DNA of 64,000 nt, taken from NCBI RefSeq assembly GCF_003337315.1, contig NZ_QPJV01000007.1, positions 62,001 to 126,000 of the forward strand. Direction: 5' to 3'. Origin of the DNA: Vagococcus fluvialis (GTDB lineage: Bacteria > Bacillota > Bacilli > Lactobacillales > Vagococcaceae). The notes beneath the pieces are model-generated. The model saw only the letters and a program-made list of their open reading frames with translations. It had not been told where the DNA came from and did no database searches. This document shows, piece by piece, positions 26,123 through 39,750 of this stretch. The translations under genes and the position numbers were made by a program. How positions within the stretch are numbered: position 1 is the first letter of the stretch; every line of letters starts with the position of its first letter.

Positions 26123-27961
26123 GTGAAATTAAGAGAAGATATTCGTAATGTGGCAATTATTGCCCACGTTGACCACGGTAAAACAACCCTAGTTAACGAG
26201 TTATTAAAACAATCAAATACATTAGATGGTCATACACAGATTCAAGAGCGTGCTATGGACTCTGGTGAAATTGAACAAGAGCGTGGAATTACAATCTTGG
26301 CAAAAAATACAGCAATCAACTACAAAGATAAACACATCAACATCTTAGATACACCAGGACATGCGGACTTTGGTGGAGAAGTTGAACGTATTATGAAAAT
26401 GGTAGACGGTGTTGTTTTAGTTGTTGATGCTTATGAAGGAACAATGCCTCAAACACGTTTTGTACTTAAAAAAGCTTTAGAGCAAAAATTAACGCCAATC
26501 GTGGTTGTAAATAAAATTGATAAACCAACAGCTCGTCCAGAAGAAGTTGTTGACGAAGTTTTAGAATTACTTATCGAATTAGGTGCAGATGACGATCAAT
26601 TAGAATTCCCAGTGGTTTACGCTTCAGCTGTAAACGGAACATCTAGTTTATCAGATAATCCTGCTGATCAAGAAGAAACAATGGACTACATCTATGATGC
26701 TATTTTAGATCACATTCCAGCTCCTGTTGATAACAGTGACGAACCATTACAATTCCAAGTATCATTACTTGATTACAACGATTATGTTGGTCGTATTGGT
26801 ATTGGTCGTGTGTTCCGTGGAACAATTAAAGTTGGGGACCAAGTTGCCTTAATGAAACTTGACGGAGAAGTTAAAAAATTCCGTGTTACTAAGTTATTAG
26901 GTTTCTTAGGATTAGAACGTGTTGAAATTCAAGAAGCAAAATCAGGTGATTTAATCGCCGTTTCTGGTATGGAAGATATCTTTGTTGGGGAAACTGTTAC
27001 ACCAGTTGACCATCAAGAAGCTCTACCAGTATTGTTTATTGATGAGCCAACTCTTCAAATGACTTTCTTAGTAAACAATTCACCATTTGCAGGTCGTGAA
27101 GGTAAATATGTAACAGCTAGAAAAATTGAAGAACGTTTACAAAATCAATTACAAACAGACGTGTCATTAAAAGTTGAAGAAACTGAATCTCCAGATAAAT
27201 GGACTGTTTCAGGCCGTGGAGAACTTCATTTATCTATTTTAATTGAAAACATGCGTCGTGAAGGATTCGAGTTACAAGTATCTCGTCCAACAGTTATTTA
27301 TCGTGAAATTGATGGTACTTTATGTGAACCATTCGAAAGAGTTCAAATTGATACACCAGAAGAATACATGGGTGGCGTTATTGAGTCATTAGGTACTCGT
27401 AAAGCAGAAATGCAAGATATGATTAATAACGGAAATGGTCAAGTACGTTTAATTTTCTTAGCTCCAGCTCGTGGATTAATTGGTTACTCAACTGAATTTA
27501 TGTCATTAACTCGTGGATACGGAATTATGAACCATACATTCGATTCATACTTACCAGTTATTTCTGGTTTAGTAAGTGGACGTCGTAATGGTGCTTTAGT
27601 ATCTATCGACCAAGGTAAAGCGACTACTTATAGTATTATGAGTATTGAAGAACGTGGAACTGTCTTTGTAGCTCCAGGTACAGAAGTATACGAAGGTATG
27701 ATTGTAGGTCAAAACTCTCGTGAAAATGACTTAGGTGTTAATATTACAAAAGCTAAACAAATGACTAACGTTCGTTCTGCTAATAAAGACCAAACTTCAG
27801 TTATCAAAAAACCAAAAATCCTTTCATTAGAAGAATCATTGCAATTCTTAAATGATGATGAATTCTGTGAAGTAACACCAGAAAGCATCCGTTTAAGAAA
27901 ACAAATCTTAAATAAATCTGAACGTGAAAAAGCAGCTAAAAAGAAAAAATCAGCTGAATAA
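26123..27961 (+). CDS. typA: Ribosome-associated GTPase TypA/BipA
   Basis: 612 residues, full length. GTPase motifs: [10 protein letters not shown] (P-loop), RGITI (switch), [15 protein letters not shown]; then EF-Tu-like domain II, EF-G-like domains and the BipA-specific C-terminal domain. It binds the 70S ribosome and helps 50S assembly and stress growth. The start is GTG 26123 with GAGGAG about 12 nt upstream. Long AT leader upstream. Confidence 0.97.
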   Translation: MKLREDIRNVAIIAHVDHGKTTLVNELLKQSNTLDGHTQIQERAMDSGEIEQERGITILAKNTAINYKDKHINILDTPGHADFGGEVERIMKMVDGVVLVVDAYEGTMPQTRFVLKKALEQKLTPIVVVNKIDKPTARPEEVVDEVLELLIELGADDDQLEFPVVYASAVNGTSSLSDNPADQEETMDYIYDAILDHIPAPVDNSDEPLQFQVSLLDYNDYVGRIGIGRVFRGTIKVGDQVALMKLDGEVKKFRVTKLLGFLGLERVEIQEAKSGDLIAVSGMEDIFVGETVTPVDHQEALPVLFIDEPTLQMTFLVNNSPFAGREGKYVTARKIEERLQNQLQTDVSLKVEETESPDKWTVSGRGELHLSILIENMRREGFELQVSRPTVIYREIDGTLCEPFERVQIDTPEEYMGGVIESLGTRKAEMQDMINNGNGQVRLIFLAPARGLIGYSTEFMSLTRGYGIMNHTFDSYLPVISGLVSGRRNGALVSIDQGKATTYSIMSIEERGTVFVAPGTEVYEGMIVGQNSRENDLGVNITKAKQMTNVRSANKDQTSVIKKPKILSLEESLQFLNDDEFCEVTPESIRLRKQILNKSEREKAAKKKKSAE

Positions 27962-27972
27962 TCATTAGTTTG

Positions 27973-28010
27973 AAAAAAGCAACATCCTTAAATTTGGATG
28001 TTGCTTTTTT
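27973..28010. terminator. Bidirectional intrinsic terminator
   Basis: A 15-bp stem (27973-27987 with 27996-28010) with A and T flanks separates convergent typA and the ECF S-component gene. Confidence 0.93.
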
Positions 28011-28515
28011 ATATATTAACTTTTTTAAATAATGGTAATAAAACAGGATACAAAATTAAGAAAAAAATGAAATTTCCTACTGCATGAAAGGTATCAAATG
28101 AGATACCTTGTAAGTAATAAATCCAAAATTTTTGAATCCCGAAAAAAGGAGCTTGGACAACAGAGATAATAAAGCCAAACCAGTAGCCCATAATACCAGC
28201 GTAGAGGGCTAAAATAATTAATGGTAATTTATTTAAGAGTGGCTTGAGTAAAAAAGTAATCCCACAAATTGACAAAAAAGCTACAATTTGAGCGATAGTC
28301 CAAACACCCATTCCTAAGAATAAATTAGAAATCATTATTGAAAGGATAGCAACTGTGCTACCAAAATAAAAACCAAAAACTAAGGTACAAATAATAATTA
28401 TCGTCGTTAGTGGTTGTACATTTGGAATTGACTGAAATAAAAGTCTTCCAGTGAAACTTGCTGCACTCATTAAAGCAGCTGTTGTTAACCATCTAACAGA
28501 TTTATTTAAATTCAT
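28009..28515 (-). CDS. ECF transporter S component (predicted cobalamin/vitamin)
   Basis: 168 residues, about six membrane helices, no cytosolic domain. The first helix contains TTAALMSAASF, the Ala-rich motif by which S components contact EcfT. The gene overlaps the preceding DUF4430 lipoprotein gene by 14 nt. DUF4430 is related to the cobalamin-binding domain of transcobalamin, so vitamin B12 or a corrinoid is the likely substrate; this is inference. The energising EcfAA'T genes are not in the window and would be shared. Confidence 0.78.
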   Translation of the reverse strand: MNLNKSVRWLTTAALMSAASFTGRLLFQSIPNVQPLTTIIIICTLVFGFYFGSTVAILSIMISNLFLGMGVWTIAQIVAFLSICGITFLLKPLLNKLPLIILALYAGIMGYWFGFIISVVQAPFFGIQKFWIYYLQGISFDTFHAVGNFIFFLILYPVLLPLFKKVNI

Positions 28516-28897
28516 TCAAACGCCATTCGATTTTGTCTGAATCAGAAACAGTCATTTCAGAAGCACCTTTATCAGCTTCTTTATCATTAATGTAATACAT
28601 CCAATATTTATTAGCTTTAGGATCTTGTTCTTTCCCATCAATAGATGTCACAAAACCGCCATCTTCTTTTACATCAAAATTTGCTTTTAATATTTCAAGA
28701 ACAGTGTCAGAATCTTTTGCTGTTACTTCTTTTGTGGCAAATTCTTTTTCATCTTCTACAAGTGAGAGAGTAAGATGTAGTTCACCTTGTTTTTGCTCAG
28801 TTGAACTTTGAGAAGTCGTTTTTTCTGTATTAGTAGAACAAGCTGTTCCAACCATTAAAAATGATGATAGGACGAATCCTAGTATAAGTTTTTTCAT
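28502..28897 (-). CDS. DUF4430 lipoprotein (predicted corrinoid-binding)
   Basis: 131 residues from ATG 28897, 7 nt after AGGAGGAA on the minus strand. Lipobox VGTAC (Cys about 20), a short Ser/Thr linker, then a DUF4430 domain with SDTVLEILKANFDV, GGFVTSIDG and NKYWMYYIND, the pattern seen in transcobalamin-like proteins. Probably held outside the membrane to hand ligand to the ECF S component encoded immediately downstream. Confidence 0.85.
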   Translation of the reverse strand: MKKLILGFVLSSFLMVGTACSTNTEKTTSQSSTEQKQGELHLTLSLVEDEKEFATKEVTAKDSDTVLEILKANFDVKEDGGFVTSIDGKEQDPKANKYWMYYINDKEADKGASEMTVSDSDKIEWRLNEFK

Positions 28898-29005
28898 GAA
28901 TAATTCCTCCAAAATATTTTTTATTCTTCATTATCTTAACGAAAGAATTAACTTAATGCAAATCACGATTTTCTTCTCATTTTCAAAGATATTTCTGATG
29001 ATTTT

Positions 29006-29014
29006 TGCTATAAT
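29006..29014 (+). promoter_or_regulatory. Extended -10 promoter of the pcrA operon
   Basis: TGCTATAAT, a perfect extended -10, lies about 36 nt upstream of the pcrA start. Confidence 0.65.
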
Positions 29015-29049
29015 AGAAAGGATGTAATAAGAAAGGGTGTTCGCACAAA

Positions 29050-31308
29050 ATGAGTCATGTAAATAGTCTAATTAAAGGCCTAAATGAGAAACAAAAAGAA
29101 GCTGTTATGCATACAAATGGCCCACTTTTAATAATGGCAGGAGCAGGTAGTGGGAAAACAAGAGTTTTAACTCACCGCATCGCTTATATTATAAAAGAAA
29201 AAGACGTTAACCCATGGAACATTCTAGCTATAACCTTTACTAACAAAGCAGCACGAGAAATGAAAGACCGTGTTGTTAACATTTTAGGTAGTGAAGGAGA
29301 AGATGTTTGGGTATCAACTTTCCACTCTATGTGTGTTCGTATGTTAAGACGAGATGTTGATGTGATTGGTTATAACCGAAATTTTACAATTCTTGATAGT
29401 AGTGACCAGCTAACTTTGATGAAGAGAATTTTAAAAGAAGAAAACATTGATCCTAAAAAATATGATCCTCGTAGTATGATAAGTGCTATTAGTAATGCAA
29501 AAAATGAATTGTTAACGCCAGAACTTTATGAAGAACGCTATAATGGTTTTTTTGAAAAAATTGTAGCAACTTGTTATAAACGTTATCAAAAAGAATTACG
29601 TCAAAATCAGTCCATGGATTTTGATGATTTAATTATGTTAACAATTAGACTTCTTCAAACAAGTCCTGATGTCCTACGTTATTATCAAAATAAATTCCAA
29701 TATATTCATGTAGATGAGTACCAAGATACAAACCATGCTCAGTACACATTGGTTAATATGTTAGCAAAACGTTTTAATAACTTATGTGTGGTAGGGGATG
29801 CTGACCAAAGTATTTATGGTTGGCGCGGGGCAGACATGCAAAATATTTTAGATTTTGAAAAAGATTATCCAGATGCAACAACTATTCTTTTAGAGCAAAA
29901 TTATCGTTCAACAAAAAATATTTTACAGGCTGCTAATAGTGTCATTGAGAATAATGGCAATCGGAAGAAAAAAGACCTTTGGACAGATAATGATGAAGGT
30001 GAAAAAATAATTTATTACCGCGGAGAAACTGAAAGAGATGAAACACGTTTTATAGTTGGTAATATTCAAAAGTTAGTTGCAGAACAAGGCAAAAAATATG
30101 GTGATTTCTGTGTTCTTTATCGAACTAATGCAATGAGTCGTGTGGTAGAGGAAACCTTCTTAAAAGCTAATATTCCTTATAAAATGGTTGGAGGTCATAA
30201 ATTCTACGACCGCAAAGAAATTCGTGATATTTTAGCTTACTTAAATGTTATTTCAAATGAAATGGATTCTTTAAGCTTTGAGAGAATCGTTAATGTACCT
30301 AAAAGAGGAATTGGACCTGGCACTGTTCAGAAATTAAGAGATTTTGCAGAAATTCATGAATGGTCCTTACTTCATGCAGCTATTGATGTGGATTTAGCTA
30401 ATATTACTGGTAAGGCTCGTAACGAGTTAGCTGGTTTTGGAGCTATGATGCAAGACTTTAAAGAAATGATTCCTTTTCTAAGTGTCACAGAACTTGTAGA
30501 AGAAGTCCTTAAAAGAAGTGATTATAAAGATGATTTGAAACGTCAAAATACGCTAGAAGCTCATTCTAGACTTGAAAACTTAGACGAATTTTTAACAGTG
30601 ACTCAAGAATTTGATAAACGTTTTGAAAATGGTGAATACGATGACACAGAAGAGTCTGATTCAGAAGAAGAAGCACCAAATAAATTAACACTTTTCTTAA
30701 ATGATTTAGCACTTGTTTCTGATATTGATTCTTTAGAAGAAGGTCAAAGTCAAGTGACCTTTATGACGCTTCATGCTGCAAAAGGATTAGAGTTTCCTTA
30801 TGTCTTCTTAATGGGGATGGAAGAAGGGATTTTCCCATTAAACCGGGCTATGGAATCAGAAGATGAACTAGAAGAGGAAAGACGCTTAGCTTATGTTGGT
30901 ATTACAAGGGCGGAAGAACAATTATACGTAACCAATGCCTTTAGTCGTACTTTATATGGTCGAACTCAATATAACAGGGCTTCACGTTTCTTAGGTGAAA
31001 TTGATGAAGATGTTATGACACAGTTTGGTCAAGAAAATAAAGTAACTAGACAAAGTCCAATTGGTGAGAGACGAGTTCGCTCTACTTATGTACAACCTGA
31101 TGTTAAAGTGGTATCAAACAAAGTACAGACAGGTGGCGAAGGAGCGGCTTGGAAACCAGGAGATAAAGCTGAACATAAAAAATGGGGCGTTGGAACAGTT
31201 GTTAAAGTAAGTGGTTCAAGTAAAGATTTAGAACTTGATATTGCCTTCCCGCAACAGGGAATCAAACGTTTATTAGCAGCTTTTGCCCCAATAACAAAAG
31301 TTGATTAA
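29050..31308 (+). CDS. pcrA: ATP-dependent DNA helicase PcrA
   Basis: 752 residues, full UvrD/PcrA length. Helicase motifs: Q-motif LNEKQKEAV, Walker A AGAGSGKT, Walker B VDEYQDTN, motif [17 protein letters not shown], motif IV QNYRST, motif [10 protein letters not shown], motif [13 protein letters not shown]; the C-terminal Tudor-like domain ([17 protein letters not shown]) binds RNA polymerase. A 3'-5' helicase for repair, rolling-circle replication and RecA removal. First gene of the operon with ligA and gatCAB. Confidence 0.98.
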   Translation: MSHVNSLIKGLNEKQKEAVMHTNGPLLIMAGAGSGKTRVLTHRIAYIIKEKDVNPWNILAITFTNKAAREMKDRVVNILGSEGEDVWVSTFHSMCVRMLRRDVDVIGYNRNFTILDSSDQLTLMKRILKEENIDPKKYDPRSMISAISNAKNELLTPELYEERYNGFFEKIVATCYKRYQKELRQNQSMDFDDLIMLTIRLLQTSPDVLRYYQNKFQYIHVDEYQDTNHAQYTLVNMLAKRFNNLCVVGDADQSIYGWRGADMQNILDFEKDYPDATTILLEQNYRSTKNILQAANSVIENNGNRKKKDLWTDNDEGEKIIYYRGETERDETRFIVGNIQKLVAEQGKKYGDFCVLYRTNAMSRVVEETFLKANIPYKMVGGHKFYDRKEIRDILAYLNVISNEMDSLSFERIVNVPKRGIGPGTVQKLRDFAEIHEWSLLHAAIDVDLANITGKARNELAGFGAMMQDFKEMIPFLSVTELVEEVLKRSDYKDDLKRQNTLEAHSRLENLDEFLTVTQEFDKRFENGEYDDTEESDSEEEAPNKLTLFLNDLALVSDIDSLEEGQSQVTFMTLHAAKGLEFPYVFLMGMEEGIFPLNRAMESEDELEEERRLAYVGITRAEEQLYVTNAFSRTLYGRTQYNRASRFLGEIDEDVMTQFGQENKVTRQSPIGERRVRSTYVQPDVKVVSNKVQTGGEGAAWKPGDKAEHKKWGVGTVVKVSGSSKDLELDIAFPQQGIKRLLAAFAPITKVD

Positions 31309-31322
31309 TCTTAAAGGAGTGA

Positions 31323-33350
<2,028 letters not shown>

Positions 33351-33399
33351 AATAGGATAGGCATATCTTAAAAAGATAAATGAAGGAGCGAGATTAATA

Positions 33400-33705
33400 A
33401 TGGCAATTTCAAAAGAAGAAGTTAAGAAAGTAGCAGCGTTATCAAAGCTTTCATTCAAAGAAGAAGAATTAGAATTATTTACTTCTCAAATGGGAAAAAT
33501 TATTGATATGGTAGAAGAACTAGGGGAAGTAGATACAGAAGGTATTCCTTTTACATCTAACGTGGTATCGGAAATTAACGTTTTACGTGAAGATGTTGTC
33601 GTAAAAGGTGAATCACGTGAAGAATTATTAAAAAATGTACCTGAAACCAAAGATGGTTTTATTAAAGTACCTGCAATTATGGACAATGGGGAGGCTGGCG
33701 CATAA
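33400..33705 (+). CDS. gatC: Asp/Glu-tRNA amidotransferase subunit C
   Basis: 101 residues with [13 protein letters not shown] at the N-terminus and the typical GIPFTSNV and LREDVV segments. GatC wraps around and stabilises GatA-GatB, which amidate misacylated Glu-tRNA(Gln) and Asp-tRNA(Asn). Its stop overlaps the gatA start (TAATG). Confidence 0.96.
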   Translation: MAISKEEVKKVAALSKLSFKEEELELFTSQMGKIIDMVEELGEVDTEGIPFTSNVVSEINVLREDVVVKGESREELLKNVPETKDGFIKVPAIMDNGEAGA

Positions 33706-35174
33706 TGACTGCAATGCATGAATTAACATTAAAAGAACTATCATCTAAAATTCAAGGAAAAGAAGTGTCAGTTCAAGAGGTAGTAGAAACTACTTTTGCT
33801 CGTATCAATGAAACGGATGAAAAAATTGGCTCATTCATTACTTTAAACGAAGAAAAATCTATAGAATTAGCTAAAGAATTGGACAAAGAAGGTCCTTCTG
33901 CTTCAAAACCATTAGCTGGTATTCCAATTGGGATTAAAGATAATATTGTCACTAAAGATTTATTAACAACAGCAGCAAGTAAAATGTTATATAATTTTGA
34001 ACCTCCATATGATGCAACTGTTATGACAAAAATTTACGAAAATAGGATGATTCCTGTTGGTAAATTAAACATGGATGAGTTTGCTATGGGATCAGGAACT
34101 GAAACATCTTACTTTAAGAAAACAATTAATCCTTGGAATGAAGATAAAGTGCCTGGTGGGTCTTCTGGTGGTTCAGCAGCTACTGTAGCAGCTAGCCAAG
34201 TAGTTGCTTCCCTAGGTTCAGATACTGGTGGAAGTATTAGACAACCAGCATCATACACAGGAATTGTAGGAATGAAACCAACTTACGGACGTATTTCTCG
34301 TTACGGTTTAATTGCCTTTTCTTCAAGTTTAGATCAAATTGGACCAATGACTCGTACTGTAGAAGATAATGCCTTAGTCTTAAATGCTATTTCAGGTCAT
34401 GACGTAAAAGATGGAACAAGCTCTAAGCAAGCTGTTCCGGACTTCTCTAGCCTAATTGGACAAGATATTAAAGGGATGAAAATTGGTGTACCTAAGGAAT
34501 TTATGACAGATGGTGTAAATCCAGAGGTCAGAAAATCTATTGAAGATGCTATTGAAATACTACGTCATTTAGGTGCTACTGTAGAAGAAGTGAGCTTACC
34601 TCATTCTAAATACGGAGTTCAAGTTTATTATATTATCGCCTCATCTGAAGCTTCATCTAACTTACAACGTTTTGATGGTATTCGTTATGGTTACCGTTCA
34701 GAAAATATTACTAACTTAGATGATGTTTATGTAAACTCTCGCTCAGAAGGTTTTGGTGAAGAAGTTAAACGTCGTATTATGTTAGGTTCATTCTCATTAA
34801 GTGCTGGTTTCTATGATGCTTACTTCAAAAAAGCAGGTCAAGTGAGAACTTTAATTGTTGAAGACTTCAAAAAAGTATTTGCTGATTACGATTTAATTTT
34901 AGGACCAGTTTCACCAACTATTGCTCATGATTTTGGCTCAGATAAAGATGATCCTGTTACAGCATATATGAGAGATATTTTAACTATTCCAGTTAACTTA
35001 GCAGGTCTTCCTGGTATGAGTATTCCATGTGGATTCTCAGAAGGAATGCCAATTGGTTTACAATTAATTGGAAATTACTTTGAAGAAGAAAAAATGTATC
35101 AAGTTGCGGATGCTTTTGAAAAGGCAACTGAATTCCATAAACAAAAACCTGTGATTTTAGGAGGGAAAGCATAA
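33705..35174 (+). CDS. gatA: Asp/Glu-tRNA amidotransferase subunit A
   Basis: 489 residues, an amidase-signature protein. The catalytic Ser-cisSer-Lys triad is present: Lys78 in GIKDNI, Ser153 in GGSSGG and Ser177 in TGGSIRQP. It releases ammonia from glutamine for transfer to tRNA-bound Glu or Asp. Overlaps gatC and gatB by single bases. Confidence 0.97.
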   Translation: MTAMHELTLKELSSKIQGKEVSVQEVVETTFARINETDEKIGSFITLNEEKSIELAKELDKEGPSASKPLAGIPIGIKDNIVTKDLLTTAASKMLYNFEPPYDATVMTKIYENRMIPVGKLNMDEFAMGSGTETSYFKKTINPWNEDKVPGGSSGGSAATVAASQVVASLGSDTGGSIRQPASYTGIVGMKPTYGRISRYGLIAFSSSLDQIGPMTRTVEDNALVLNAISGHDVKDGTSSKQAVPDFSSLIGQDIKGMKIGVPKEFMTDGVNPEVRKSIEDAIEILRHLGATVEEVSLPHSKYGVQVYYIIASSEASSNLQRFDGIRYGYRSENITNLDDVYVNSRSEGFGEEVKRRIMLGSFSLSAGFYDAYFKKAGQVRTLIVEDFKKVFADYDLILGPVSPTIAHDFGSDKDDPVTAYMRDILTIPVNLAGLPGMSIPCGFSEGMPIGLQLIGNYFEEEKMYQVADAFEKATEFHKQKPVILGGKA

Positions 35175-36604
35175 TGAATTTTGAAACAGTTATTGGGCTA
35201 GAAGTCCATGTAGAATTAAAAACAGATTCTAAAATCTTCTCACCTTCAGCAGCGCACTTTGGAGCAGAACCAAATACAAATACAAACGTAATTGACTTTA
35301 GTATGCCAGGTGTTTTACCTGTTATGAATAAAGGTGCTTTAGAATTCGGAATGAGAGCAGCCTTGGCTTTAAATTGTACAATTTCTCAAAGTACTCACTT
35401 TGACCGTAAAAACTATTTCTATCCAGATAACCCAAAAGCTTACCAAATCTCCCAAGCAGATGAGCCAATTGGACATGATGGTTGGATTGAAATTGAAGTT
35501 GAAGGTAAAAAGAAAAAAATCCGTATTGAGCGTGTTCACTTAGAAGAAGATGCTGGTAAAAATATTCACGGAACAGATGGTTACTCTTACGTTGACTTAA
35601 ACCGTCAAGGAACACCTTTAATTGAAATTGTTTCAGAAGCAGATATGAGATCTCCAGAAGAAGCGTATGCTTACCTTGAAGCCATTCGCTCAATTATTCA
35701 ATTTTCTGGTGTCAGTGATGTGAAAATGGAAGAAGGTTCTATGAGATGTGATGCCAACATTTCATTACGTCCATATGGCCAAGAAGAGTTTGGAACTAAA
35801 GCTGAGCTTAAAAACTTAAACTCCTTAAATAACGTAAAAATGGGCTTAATTCACGAAGAAAAACGCCAAGCAAAAGTATTACTTTCCGGTGGTATTATTC
35901 AACAAGAGACAAGAAAATACGATGAAGCAACAAAATCAACTATTTTAATGCGTGTTAAAGAAGGAGCAAGTGATTACCGTTACTTCCCAGAGCCAGATGT
36001 GCCACGTATTGAAATTTCTGATGAGTGGATTGAAGAAATTCGTCAAAGTATTCCAGAACTTCCAGCAGCAAGAAGAACTCGTTATGTTAAAGAGCTAGGT
36101 TTACCTGAGTATGATGCAATGGTCTTAACTTTATCTCGTGATATGTCAGACTTCTTTGATGCGACCCTTAATGAAGGTGCAGATGCTAAACAAGCATCTA
36201 ACTGGTTAATGGGGGAAGTATCAGCTTACTTAAACAGTGAAAAATTAGAATTATTAGAAACAAAATTAACTCCAAATAACTTAGCAGGTATGATTAACTT
36301 AATCGCTGATGGCACAATTAGTTCTAAAATTGCTAAAAAAGTCTTTAAAGAATTAATTGAAAATGGTGGAGATGCTAAGGAAGTTGTTGAAGCTAAAGGA
36401 TTAGTTCAATTATCAGACCCAGCTCAATTATTACCAATTATTAATGAAATCTTAGATAACAATGCTCAATCAATCGAAGACTTTAAAAATGGTAAGGGAC
36501 GCGCTCATGGTTTCTTAGTAGGACAAATTATGAAAGCAACAAAAGGTAAAGGAAACCCTGGTGTAGTTAACAAATTATTATCTGAGGAATTAGGGAAACG
36601 TTAG
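35174..36604 (+). CDS. gatB: Asp/Glu-tRNA amidotransferase subunit B
   Basis: 476 residues: kinase-like catalytic domain ([36 protein letters not shown]) and helical C-terminal YqeY-type tRNA-binding domain (LLSEELGKR end). It phosphorylates and amidates the aminoacyl group using the ammonia from GatA. Third gene of the gatCAB set. Confidence 0.97.
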   Translation: MNFETVIGLEVHVELKTDSKIFSPSAAHFGAEPNTNTNVIDFSMPGVLPVMNKGALEFGMRAALALNCTISQSTHFDRKNYFYPDNPKAYQISQADEPIGHDGWIEIEVEGKKKKIRIERVHLEEDAGKNIHGTDGYSYVDLNRQGTPLIEIVSEADMRSPEEAYAYLEAIRSIIQFSGVSDVKMEEGSMRCDANISLRPYGQEEFGTKAELKNLNSLNNVKMGLIHEEKRQAKVLLSGGIIQQETRKYDEATKSTILMRVKEGASDYRYFPEPDVPRIEISDEWIEEIRQSIPELPAARRTRYVKELGLPEYDAMVLTLSRDMSDFFDATLNEGADAKQASNWLMGEVSAYLNSEKLELLETKLTPNNLAGMINLIADGTISSKIAKKVFKELIENGGDAKEVVEAKGLVQLSDPAQLLPIINEILDNNAQSIEDFKNGKGRAHGFLVGQIMKATKGKGNPGVVNKLLSEELGKR

Positions 36605-36628
36605 GCGTTTTAAGAAGGAGTAAACAAG

Positions 36629-37657
36629 ATGAAAGCAAGATTAATTTATAATCCGACATCAGGAAAAGAAATCTTAAAGAAAAATCTAGCAGACATTTTA
36701 AATGTGATGGAACAAGCTGGATATGAGTCAAGTGCCTATGCGACGACACCTGAACCTTTCTCTGCCAAAAATGAAGCCACTCGTTGTGCTTTAGCAGGAT
36801 TTGATTTAATAGTCGCAGCAGGTGGAGATGGTACCATTAATGAAGTTATTAATGGTATCGCGCCACTTGAAAATCGCCCGAAAATGGGAATAATTCCCGG
36901 TGGAACAACTAACGACTTTGCCCGTGCCCTTCACATTCCAAGAGATAATGTGGTTAAAGCAGCTGAGGTTATGCTGAAAAATCAAACTATCAAATCAGAT
37001 ATTGGTAAAGCAGGAGATACTTACTTTATGAATATTGGAGCAGGTGGTTATTTAACAGAGCTAACCTATGAAGTACCTTCTCAACTGAAAAGTGTGTTTG
37101 GCTACCTTGCTTATCTAGTTAAGGGAGCTGAAATGTTACCTCGTGTTAAACCAATCAATATGAAATTAGTTTACGACGAAGGAGAATATATTGGAAAAGC
37201 TTCAATGTTCTTCTTAGGTTTAACTAACTCAATTGGTGGTTTTGAACAAATTGCACCTGATGCTCAACTTGACGATGGGAATTTCTCTTTAATCATCGTA
37301 AAAACAGCTAACATCATTGAAATCATGCATTTAATTGGTTTGATGATGAATGGTGGTAAACACGTTAATGACGACCGCCTCATTTATACCAAAACATCAA
37401 AACTATATGCTGAATCATTAGATGAAGATTTTAGAATGATGATTAACTTAGATGGTGAGTACGGTGGAGATGCGCCAATGACATTTGAGAATTTAAAACA
37501 ACATATTGAAATTTATGCAAACTTAGATGAAATTCCAGATTCAGCAGTTTCTGGAGATGTTGAAATGGAAGAAGCATCTGAACATTTTATTAAAGAATTA
37601 GAAGAATTAACAAATGAAGACATTGATGGAGATGGCAAGATTTCTGGGAATGAGTAA
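36629..37657 (+). CDS. dagK: Diacylglycerol kinase (DgkB-type lipid kinase)
   Basis: 342 residues. N-terminal nucleotide-binding motif GGDGTINEVINGI and PGGTTNDFARAL are typical of the DAGK catalytic domain; the acidic C-terminal tail (NEDIDGDGKI) is species-specific. Recycles diacylglycerol left by LtaS during lipoteichoic acid synthesis, giving phosphatidic acid. An ltaS gene is present at 52.3 kb. Follows gatB by 24 nt in the operon, the usual order in Enterococcaceae. Confidence 0.93.
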   Translation: MKARLIYNPTSGKEILKKNLADILNVMEQAGYESSAYATTPEPFSAKNEATRCALAGFDLIVAAGGDGTINEVINGIAPLENRPKMGIIPGGTTNDFARALHIPRDNVVKAAEVMLKNQTIKSDIGKAGDTYFMNIGAGGYLTELTYEVPSQLKSVFGYLAYLVKGAEMLPRVKPINMKLVYDEGEYIGKASMFFLGLTNSIGGFEQIAPDAQLDDGNFSLIIVKTANIIEIMHLIGLMMNGGKHVNDDRLIYTKTSKLYAESLDEDFRMMINLDGEYGGDAPMTFENLKQHIEIYANLDEIPDSAVSGDVEMEEASEHFIKELEELTNEDIDGDGKISGNE

Positions 37658-37675
37658 AGAAAAAGGAAGAAAATA

Positions 37676-39061
37676 ATGATAAAAACTAAAAAAGAATTAC
37701 CTGTAAATAAAAACGACAAATATTGGTTAACGATTGAAGACATGACACATGATGGACGTGGTGTTGGTAAAGTTGATTTTTACCCAATTTTTATTGAAAA
37801 TGCCATTATCGGTGAAGAAGTAGAAGTTAAAATTTTAAAAACAACGAAAAAATTTGCCTATGGTAAAGTTTTACAATGGAAAAAGAAAAGTCCTAATCGT
37901 GTAGAAGATATTGATTCAAACTTAATTAGAACAGGGATTGCCCCACTTGCTCACATGACTTATGAGGCTCAATTGTTATTTAAACAACAACAAGTTGAAA
38001 AAGCTGTGACACGTATTGGTGGTTTTGAAAGTATTGAAATTAAAGCTACTAAGGGAATGGAAACACCGTTCAAATACCGTAACAAAGCACAAATCCCAGT
38101 TCGTAAAATCAATGAGCGTTTAGAGTTAGGCTTTTTTAGAAGAAATAGTCATGATTTAATTCCGATTGAAGATTTCTATATTCAAGAAGAAGCGATTGAT
38201 GAAGCTTTAATTGCCATTAAACCTATTTTAGAACAGTTTAATGTGAAACCATATGATGAAGAAAAACAAACTGGTCATCTAAGAAATATTGTTATTCGTA
38301 AAGGACATTATACAAATGAATTAATGATTGTTTTAGTGACTAAGAAGAAAAAACTTTTCAAAATTGGTGAAATTTGTAAAGCGATTGTTGAAGCTGTTCC
38401 AAATGTGACTTCAATTATGCAAAGTATTCACACTGAGAATAACAATGTCATCTTAGGTAAAGAATTTGTTAGATTATATGGTAAAGAGTATATTGAAGAC
38501 CAATTACTTGGTAACACATATCAAATTTCAGCAAGTTCATTCTACCAAATTAATACAACTCAGGCAGAAGTTCTTTACAAAGAAGCGATTTCTCGTGCTG
38601 AGCTGACTAAAGATGATGTTGTGATTGATGCTTATTGTGGTATCGGAACTATTGGCCTATCTTTAGCTAAAGATGTAAAAAAAGTTTACGGTGTTGAAAT
38701 TGTTGAAGAAGCCATTGAGGATGCTAGAAAAAATGCTGAAATCAATGATATTGATAATGTTGAATTTGAAGTTGGTAAAGCAGAAGTTATCTTTGATAAA
38801 TGGTTAAAAGAAGAGGTTCAACCAACTGTTATTGTAGTTGACCCACCAAGAAAAGGATTAACAGAAAGCTTTATTAAAGCAAGTGTTGAAATAAATCCTG
38901 AAAAAATCGTTTATGTATCATGTGATCCAGCAACATTTGCACGTGATTTAAAACTATACAATGAATTAGGCTATACACCTGATTACGTTCAACCAGTAGA
39001 CATGTTCCCACAAACATCACACGTTGAGACGGTAGTATTGATGTCAAGGGTTGATAAGTAA
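37676..39061 (+). CDS. rlmD: 23S rRNA (uracil-C5)-methyltransferase RlmD-type
   Basis: 461 residues: N-terminal TRAM domain, central RumA domain, and SAM-dependent methyltransferase with DAYCGIGTIGLSL, VVDPPRKGL and catalytic Cys in VSCDPATFARDL. Methylates U1939 (or U747) of 23S rRNA. The 3' end is intact (HVETVVLMSRVDK) and foreign DNA starts right after it; the rum/rlmD 3' end is a known landing site for streptococcal integrative elements. Confidence 0.94.
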   Translation: MIKTKKELPVNKNDKYWLTIEDMTHDGRGVGKVDFYPIFIENAIIGEEVEVKILKTTKKFAYGKVLQWKKKSPNRVEDIDSNLIRTGIAPLAHMTYEAQLLFKQQQVEKAVTRIGGFESIEIKATKGMETPFKYRNKAQIPVRKINERLELGFFRRNSHDLIPIEDFYIQEEAIDEALIAIKPILEQFNVKPYDEEKQTGHLRNIVIRKGHYTNELMIVLVTKKKKLFKIGEICKAIVEAVPNVTSIMQSIHTENNNVILGKEFVRLYGKEYIEDQLLGNTYQISASSFYQINTTQAEVLYKEAISRAELTKDDVVIDAYCGIGTIGLSLAKDVKKVYGVEIVEEAIEDARKNAEINDIDNVEFEVGKAEVIFDKWLKEEVQPTVIVVDPPRKGLTESFIKASVEINPEKIVYVSCDPATFARDLKLYNELGYTPDYVQPVDMFPQTSHVETVVLMSRVDK

Positions 39062-39099
39062 GAGTATAATAAGATAAGTAAATAAAGGCTTTCCGTGGT

Positions 39100-39525
39100 T
39101 TGAGATCTGGCTTTAAGCTGGAGGAGAATCACGGATTTTTGCTTTGTGGGAAGATATCCAAGAGTGGTGGATTACTCACAGGATTTACGAATTTGAATAT
39201 AGGTCTTGTCCGCACTTATCTTGGTAAGTTGCTGCCCGATGATTGGCATGAGATGTCCTTATATGAGCGAAGAAATTATCTTAACGGTAGTGAATTTGGT
39301 GGGGAATCCCGTGTCGGTACGGTAGAACGCACCCTTGTTTGTAACATGGAAATTTGGTGTGAATGCTTTGGAAGGGATGCCTCCGCCATGAAACCTGCGG
39401 ACTATTATGCCATTGCAGGCATTATGAAAAAGATAAGTGGGTGGAACAAGTACCAAGGGAACAAAAATGGAACAAGTAATTTTTCCATCTATGGTAAGCA
39501 ACGTTGTTACGAAAAAAGCATCTAA
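39100..39525 (+). pseudogene. C-terminal fragment of VapE-family protein
   Basis: The last ~120 codons (GLVRTYLGKLLPDDW, MSLYERRNYLNGSEFGG, VCNMEIWCECFGR, IAGIMKKISGWNKY, FSIYGKQRCYEKS) match the C-terminus of virulence-associated E family phage proteins, which are several hundred residues longer. The P-loop ATPase part is absent; upstream is rlmD. So this is a truncated left edge of a phage replication module. Confidence 0.82.
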
Positions 39526-39750
39526 CGGTAGTTCCTCGTTCCATACTTGTTCACGATGCCTGTTCTTTAAAAAAGCCAGTCTTTACTGAGGTTTTGGCTT
39601 TGATGGAATGACTGGAACAAGAGTTTTACTTCTTAGTAATAAATAAAGAAATAGTAGTAGTAAAGCATCGTGAGCGTATGTATGCGCGCGTATAGGAAAA
39701 AACGTTAAAAGTTGTGCTTGTTGTTCCTGATAAATTGATGGAGGTCATTT
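39526..39750 (+). other. Phage-module spacer, no gene seen
   Basis: Contains imperfect inverted copies of a TTGTTC/GAACAA element and a short GCGCGC run (about 39685-39692) but no convincing frame; such spacers separate VapE and VRR-NUC genes in clostridial prophages. Confidence 0.4.

Noticed and set aside
35322-35693. A 123-codon minus-strand open frame inside gatB
   Set aside because: Fully covered by the well-supported gatB gene, no ribosome site, composition typical of an antisense shadow.
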